A stretch of 9,067 nucleotides of DNA from Sphingobacteriales bacterium (GTDB taxonomy: Bacteria > Bacteroidota > Bacteroidia > Sphingobacteriales > Sphingobacteriaceae), in NCBI GenBank assembly GCA_020058405.1, contig JAGVEE010000245.1, forward strand, positions 1-9,067, read 5' to 3'. The translations under genes were made by a program, and so were the position numbers. Shown here piece after piece: positions 5,923 to 9,067 of the stretch (its first letter is position 1; each line of letters opens with the position of its first letter). A model generated the notes under the pieces. That model was not told the DNA's origin and ran no database searches. It saw only the letters and a program-made list of their open reading frames with translations.

Positions 5923-7341
5923 ATGAGAAGTAATAAACCATTGCCAATAATAGAAAAGGCAGAAATTATAGATATTGCCAACGAGGGCAAAGGAATTGCC
6001 AAACACGAAGATTTGGTGATTTTTGTTGAAAAAGTAGTTCCAGGCGATGTTGTGGACATTCAAATACATAAAAAAAAGAAAAACTTAGCAGAAGGTAGTC
6101 CTATACTTTTTCATCAATATTCTAATAAAAGAGAAGATGCTTTTTGCACGCATTTTGGCACATGTGGAGGCTGTAAATGGCAAAATATGAAGTATGATGC
6201 GCAATTAAGTTTTAAACAAAAAATTGTATTAGATGCTTTAACCCGCTTAGCAAAAATTGAACTTCCGGAACTTATGCCAATTGTTGGGTCAGAGAATACC
6301 AAACATTATAGAAACAAATTAGAGTTTACGTTCTCCAATAAACGTTGGCTTGAAAAATCAGAAATTGCTTCAGATGAATCATTCGATATGGATGCATTAG
6401 GATTCCATGTGCCTAAACGTTTTGATAAGATTATTGACATCCATCAATGTTATTTACAAGACACGCGATCTGATGAACTGAGAAACGAAGTGCGTGCTTT
6501 TTGCAAGGAACATCTGTATACATTTTACGACATTAAACAAAATACAGGTTTAATGAGAAATCTAATCATTAGAAATACAAGTTTAGGTGAATGGATGGTA
6601 ATAGTAGTATTTGCTGAACCCGACATGGAAAAAATTGAATTGTTGATGGAACATTTGAATACGAAGTTCAATTTTATTAGTTCCCTACAATACGTTATAA
6701 ATCAGAAAAAAAACGATACCATATTTGATCAAGAGGTTATTTGTTACAATGGCTTGCCGTACATACATGAGCAAATGACAGACTTGAACAATAAGCAAAT
6801 AAAATTTAGAATTTCTGCGAAATCATTTTACCAAACCAATGCAAAACAAGCTGAAGTATTGTACCATATTGCTGGTAATTTTGCAGATTTAAAAGGTGAT
6901 GAAATAGTATATGATTTATACACGGGTACCGGCACTATAGCCAACTTTATTGCTTCTAAAGCGAAAAAAGTAGTAGGGATAGAATATGTTGCAGATGCAA
7001 TAGAAGATGCTAAAGTTAATTCTGAAATAAATTCGATAGATAACACTGTATTTTATGCAGGTGATATGAAAGATTTATTAACAGATGAATTTACGTTAAT
7101 AAATGGCAAACCAAATGTAATTATTACAGATCCACCACGTGCTGGGATGCATGAAGAGGTATGTAAGCAGTTGTTAAAATTAGAAGCCGAAAAAATTGTA
7201 TATGTAAGCTGTAACCCATCAACACAAGCTAGAGATTTAGCTATTTTAGATGAAAAATATACAGTAATTAAAGTTCAACCGGTTGACATGTTCCCGCATA
7301 CAGAACATGTAGAGAATGTTGTATTATTAAAATTAAGATAA
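5923..7341 (+). CDS. rlmD: 23S rRNA (uracil-C5)-methyltransferase, RlmD/RumA type
   Basis: A 472-residue SAM-dependent RNA methyltransferase of the TrmA/RumA family, which makes 5-methyluridine in 23S rRNA (position 1939 for E. coli RlmD). The N-terminus (about 8-65) looks like a TRAM RNA-binding domain (GKGIA ... VVPGDVV). Cys75, Cys81, Cys84 and Cys176 fit the family's [4Fe-4S] ligands. The C-terminal Rossmann domain has the SAM loop DLYTGTGTI (331-339), the DPPRAG motif (403-408), the catalytic nucleophile in SCNPST (Cys430) and the base Glu464 in HVENVVLL. All key residues are present, so it should be active. The exact target uridine cannot be told from sequence, since some relatives modify other sites. 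It is first in a run of four genes, and its stop overlaps the next start (TAATG). The ATG at 5923 sits just after a -7 box, which supports this start. Confidence 0.92.
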   Translation: MRSNKPLPIIEKAEIIDIANEGKGIAKHEDLVIFVEKVVPGDVVDIQIHKKKKNLAEGSPILFHQYSNKREDAFCTHFGTCGGCKWQNMKYDAQLSFKQKIVLDALTRLAKIELPELMPIVGSENTKHYRNKLEFTFSNKRWLEKSEIASDESFDMDALGFHVPKRFDKIIDIHQCYLQDTRSDELRNEVRAFCKEHLYTFYDIKQNTGLMRNLIIRNTSLGEWMVIVVFAEPDMEKIELLMEHLNTKFNFISSLQYVINQKKNDTIFDQEVICYNGLPYIHEQMTDLNNKQIKFRISAKSFYQTNAKQAEVLYHIAGNFADLKGDEIVYDLYTGTGTIANFIASKAKKVVGIEYVADAIEDAKVNSEINSIDNTVFYAGDMKDLLTDEFTLINGKPNVIITDPPRAGMHEEVCKQLLKLEAEKIVYVSCNPSTQARDLAILDEKYTVIKVQPVDMFPHTEHVENVVLLKLR

Positions 7342-7724
7342 TGGAGCCCGAAGAATTATTAGGCACGCCTAACGAACCGAAAAAAAATGGCAGTCCACTG
7401 AAAAGTTTAGAAACCGATTTAGTATTGTTTAGCGATTCTATAAAAGAAACTGCAGAAGATATCATAGAAGAACTTTCTAAATATCCTATATTTATTGCAC
7501 ACCAGCACGAAGCGAGTATTGGTGAATTAATAATTGACAAAGACGAACTTTCAACGGATTGGAATATACATGCATCTACCCTTGAAGAGTTTGTAGAAAA
7601 AGGAATTGTAAATTCTGAGAAACAAGAGTTTTTTAAACAAAATTACAAAGACCCACATAAATATATTTGTGTTTTTGTGATGGTACCTGAAGGGGCGAAT
7701 TTTGTATTTTACCCTTATAAATAG
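7341..7724 (+). CDS. Hypothetical protein, 127 residues
   Basis: An acidic, soluble protein with no signal peptide or membrane segment, so probably cytoplasmic. The first 25 residues look disordered (Pro, Asn and Lys rich); the rest should fold as mixed alpha/beta, with a core of SKYPIFIAHQHEASIGELII (about 46-65) and an ending of CVFVMVPEGANFVFYPYK. I do not recognise a family or any catalytic motif; the HQH at 54-56 is the only cluster that looks like a possible metal or active site. The start overlaps the rlmD stop by one base (TAATG), which implies coupled translation. A 19-bp gap with no clear promoter separates it from the phosphoribosyltransferase gene. Its place between an rRNA methyltransferase and a nucleotide-metabolism gene does not settle its role. 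Confidence 0.82.
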   Translation: MEPEELLGTPNEPKKNGSPLKSLETDLVLFSDSIKETAEDIIEELSKYPIFIAHQHEASIGELIIDKDELSTDWNIHASTLEEFVEKGIVNSEKQEFFKQNYKDPHKYICVFVMVPEGANFVFYPYK

Positions 7725-7743
7725 TATTTAGAATTTTTCACAT

Positions 7744-8253
7744 ATGGCAAAGAAAGAAATACTTATTTTGAACAGTGTTCAAATACAACAGAAGATAGAC
7801 CGTATGGCTTATCAAATATTAGAAGATTGTTTTGAAGAAAAACAAATTGTAATTGCTGGAATTGCAAACAGGGGTTATGTATTAGCAAAGCGATTAAAAG
7901 CTGTGCTTGAAAATATATCAAAAATAAAAATAGAACTTATAGAAATTACGTTAAACAAAGACAGCGACCATTTAGAAGCCGAGGTGGATATTAGCGTAAA
8001 TAAATGCAAAAATAAAACTATCATTTTAGTTGATGATGTATTAAACTCTGGTAGAACCTTAGTGTATGGCTTAGCTGTATTTTTAAACATCCCTACTAAA
8101 AAAATAAGAACTGCCGTATTGATAGATAGGAGTCACAAATTATTTCCAGTTTCTACTGATTTTGCAGGTTATACAATTTCTACCGTAACACAAGAGCATG
8201 TGTCGGTACGTTTCTCAACTAAAAAATCAGAAGAAGCCGTTTATCTATCTTAA
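7744..8253 (+). CDS. PyrR-like phosphoribosyltransferase
   Basis: A 169-residue type I phosphoribosyltransferase. The PRPP-binding motif IILVDDVLNSGRT lies at 93-105, with the two Asp residues at 97-98, and the pyrophosphate loop is GIANRGYVLAKRL at 39-51. The segment AVLIDRSHKLFPVSTDFAGYTIST resembles PyrR (LVDRGHRELPI.AD..G...PT), the uracil phosphoribosyltransferase that in Gram-positive bacteria also regulates pyr mRNA. It is slightly shorter than typical PyrR (about 180) and diverges at the end (HVSVRF). It probably moves a phosphoribosyl group from PRPP to a pyrimidine or another base in the cytoplasm; the substrate is an inference. No pyr gene or attenuator is visible here, so a regulatory role is unsupported. 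Two bases separate its stop from the aroK start, so the two are likely cotranscribed. Confidence 0.82.
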   Translation: MAKKEILILNSVQIQQKIDRMAYQILEDCFEEKQIVIAGIANRGYVLAKRLKAVLENISKIKIELIEITLNKDSDHLEAEVDISVNKCKNKTIILVDDVLNSGRTLVYGLAVFLNIPTKKIRTAVLIDRSHKLFPVSTDFAGYTISTVTQEHVSVRFSTKKSEEAVYLS

Positions 8254-8255
8254 AA

Positions 8256-8765
8256 ATGATTCGGAAGATTTTTCTTGTCGGTTTTATGGGTTCAGGCAAA
8301 AGCACATTTGGCAAAAAACTTGCCAAGGCAATGCATTTTCCATTTATAGATTTAGACAAGGAAATTGAAAAAAAAGCAAAGTGCAGCGTTAACGATATTT
8401 TCAAATATTTAGGTGAAGAAAGCTTTCGGAAAATGGAATCGGAAACACTAAAATCATTTGAACATGAAGCTACATTTGTTATGGCTACTGGCGGCGGAAC
8501 CCCTTGCTATTTTGATAACTTACCATACATACAATCTCAAGGAACAAGCATATATATAGAGCTCGACATTAAAAGCATTTACAATCGTTTGTCAAACGCA
8601 AAAAACATAAGGCCTACCATTAAAGGAAAAAAAGAAGACGAACTTTTGAATTTTATTGAAGAAAATTTTGCGAAGAGAAAACACATTTACGAACAAGCAG
8701 ACCATCGAGTTAATGGCTTGAATTTGGAAGTGGAAAGAGTAATTGAATTGTTACTTAGTCGTTAG
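8256..8765 (+). CDS. aroK: Shikimate kinase
   Basis: A 169-residue kinase of usual length that phosphorylates shikimate at the 3-hydroxyl using ATP, in the chorismate pathway to aromatic amino acids. The motifs are complete: Walker A GFMGSGKST (9-17), the Asp32-Leu-Asp34 pair for Mg2+ and shikimate, GEESFRKME with Arg58 for shikimate, the GGG turn at 79-81, lid arginine Arg119 in NIRPTI, and Arg141 in KRKHIY. It should be active. It is last in the rlmD-hypothetical-phosphoribosyltransferase-aroK run. The final codons (Leu-Ser-Arg-stop) are written in the heptad repeat that follows: the TAG stop belongs to the second repeat unit, so the C-terminus appears to have been set by the repeat's position. 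Confidence 0.95.
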   Translation: MIRKIFLVGFMGSGKSTFGKKLAKAMHFPFIDLDKEIEKKAKCSVNDIFKYLGEESFRKMESETLKSFEHEATFVMATGGGTPCYFDNLPYIQSQGTSIYIELDIKSIYNRLSNAKNIRPTIKGKKEDELLNFIEENFAKRKHIYEQADHRVNGLNLEVERVIELLLSR

Positions 8766-8822
8766 TCATTAGTAGTTAGTCGTTAGAAAGCATACTCTTC
8801 TAACGACTAACTACTAAAGACT
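8755..8822. repeat. Heptad inverted-repeat element, copy 2, possible two-way terminator
   Basis: Five tandem 7-bp units TTAGTCG, TTAGTCA, TTAGTAG, TTAGTCG, TTAGAAA (8755-8789) are followed, in the same phase, by a partial spacer and the inverted units CTTCTAA, CGACTAA and CTACTAA (8797-8817). The arms 8769-8788 and 8798-8817 pair perfectly over 20 bp with a 9-nt loop, and four more pairs (8764-8767 with 8819-8822) follow one mismatch. The element fills the whole gap between aroK and the convergent permease gene, overlapping the aroK stop and ending one base before the other stop. The strong fold and position suit a terminator or 3'-end stabiliser for both transcripts. The flanks lack a T-tract. 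Confidence 0.75.
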
Positions 8823-9067
8823 TTACTCAAGTTTCACTCGCGGATCCAGCAAACTATAACTTATATCCACTAATAAATTTACGATCACAAACAAAAACGC
8901 GATAAATAATACGGCACCCATTACTACGGGTAAATCAGATAACTCTAAGGCATCTACTGTTATTTTACCTAAGCCGTTCCAACTAAAAATATATTCCACA
9001 AAAAAAGCACCTGCCATTAAGGAGGCGAACCAGCCTGAGATAGCTGTAACCACAGGGTTCAACGCGT
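8823..9067 (-). CDS. Peptide ABC transporter permease (DppB/OppB type), C-terminal fragment
   Basis: The last 80 or so residues of an inner-membrane permease of the binding-protein-dependent type, cut by the right edge. The visible part starts at ALNPVVTAISGW, which matches the segment just after the EAA loop in DppB/OppB proteins. It continues with a membrane helix, then FFVEYIFSWNGLGKITVDAL, then LSDLPVVMGAVLF and the last helix, ending in LLDPRVKLE. This order (VE..FSWpGlG, rDyPvvqG, nLlvDi.Y.llDPR) fits the B-type rather than the C-type subunit. The complex imports di- or oligopeptides, or nickel in NikB relatives; the substrate cannot be told. A TTG at 9062 is in frame but lies inside the conserved region, so it is not the start. 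The stop TAA (8825-8823) lies one base from the heptad element. Confidence 0.88.
   Translation of the reverse strand, partial: ALNPVVTAISGWFASLMAGAFFVEYIFSWNGLGKITVDALELSDLPVVMGAVLFIAFLFVIVNLLVDISYSLLDPRVKLE

Noticed and set aside
5835..6059. Minus-strand frame of 74 codons across the rlmD start
   Set aside because: It crosses the divergent promoter region and overlaps both flanking genes; the rlmD frame is clearly coding here.
7268..7540. Minus-strand frame of 90 codons opposite the rlmD/hypothetical junction
   Set aside because: It overlaps two plus-strand genes joined by a one-base overlap, and its composition looks like reverse-complement translation.
9060..9062. TTG as start of a short 79-residue protein
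   Set aside because: The codon lies inside a conserved permease segment and the frame stays open to the window edge, so this is a truncated longer gene.

Overview
The window is about 9 kb of AT-rich DNA from a member of the Bacteroidota. Three things point there: two large secreted proteins ending in the gliding-motility-associated (type B) C-terminal sorting domain of the type IX secretion system, promoters of the Bacteroidota form TTTG-N20-TAnnTTTG, and little sign of Shine-Dalgarno sequences. The exact genus cannot be told from the sequence. No tRNA, rRNA, CRISPR array, transposase or phage gene was seen.

Layout. (1) 1-1229, plus strand: the 3' end of pheS, a small lipoprotein with a degenerate Rieske-like fold, and a TetR-family regulator. 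These are packed with 0 bp and -1 bp gaps, so they are probably one transcript. (2) 1230-1320: a 91-bp block of thirteen in-phase 7-bp units (TTAGTCN, turning into its reverse complement) that folds into hairpins. (3) 1306-1473: a near-consensus promoter followed by a 36-43 codon ORF whose stop directly abuts the stop of the next, opposing gene. (4) 5881-1474, minus strand: two tandem paralogous surface/adhesin-like T9SS substrates of 612 and 849 residues, separated by 19 bp. They share the N-terminal domain and the sorting domain but differ in the number of middle repeat modules. (5) 5882-5922: a 41-bp divergent promoter region. (6) 5923-8765, plus strand: a likely operon of an RlmD/RumA-type 23S rRNA uracil methyltransferase, a conserved-looking hypothetical protein, a PyrR-like phosphoribosyltransferase and shikimate kinase. 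(7) 8755-8822: a second heptad inverted repeat of the same family. (8) 9067-8823, minus strand: the C-terminal end of a DppB/OppB-type peptide ABC permease that runs off the window.

Most genes are ordinary housekeeping or known Bacteroidota surface genes. The most unusual signal is the pair of 7-bp-periodic inverted repeats, each between convergent genes. A period of 7 is coprime with 3, and the unit carries TAG on one strand and TAA on the other, so a few copies place stop codons in many or all reading frames of both strands while also forming a hairpin. The stop codon of aroK lies inside such a unit. Also worth a look are the palindrome over the -33 box of the small-ORF promoter (a candidate operator for the adjacent TetR protein) and the Rieske-like lipoprotein that lacks both cluster-binding histidines.
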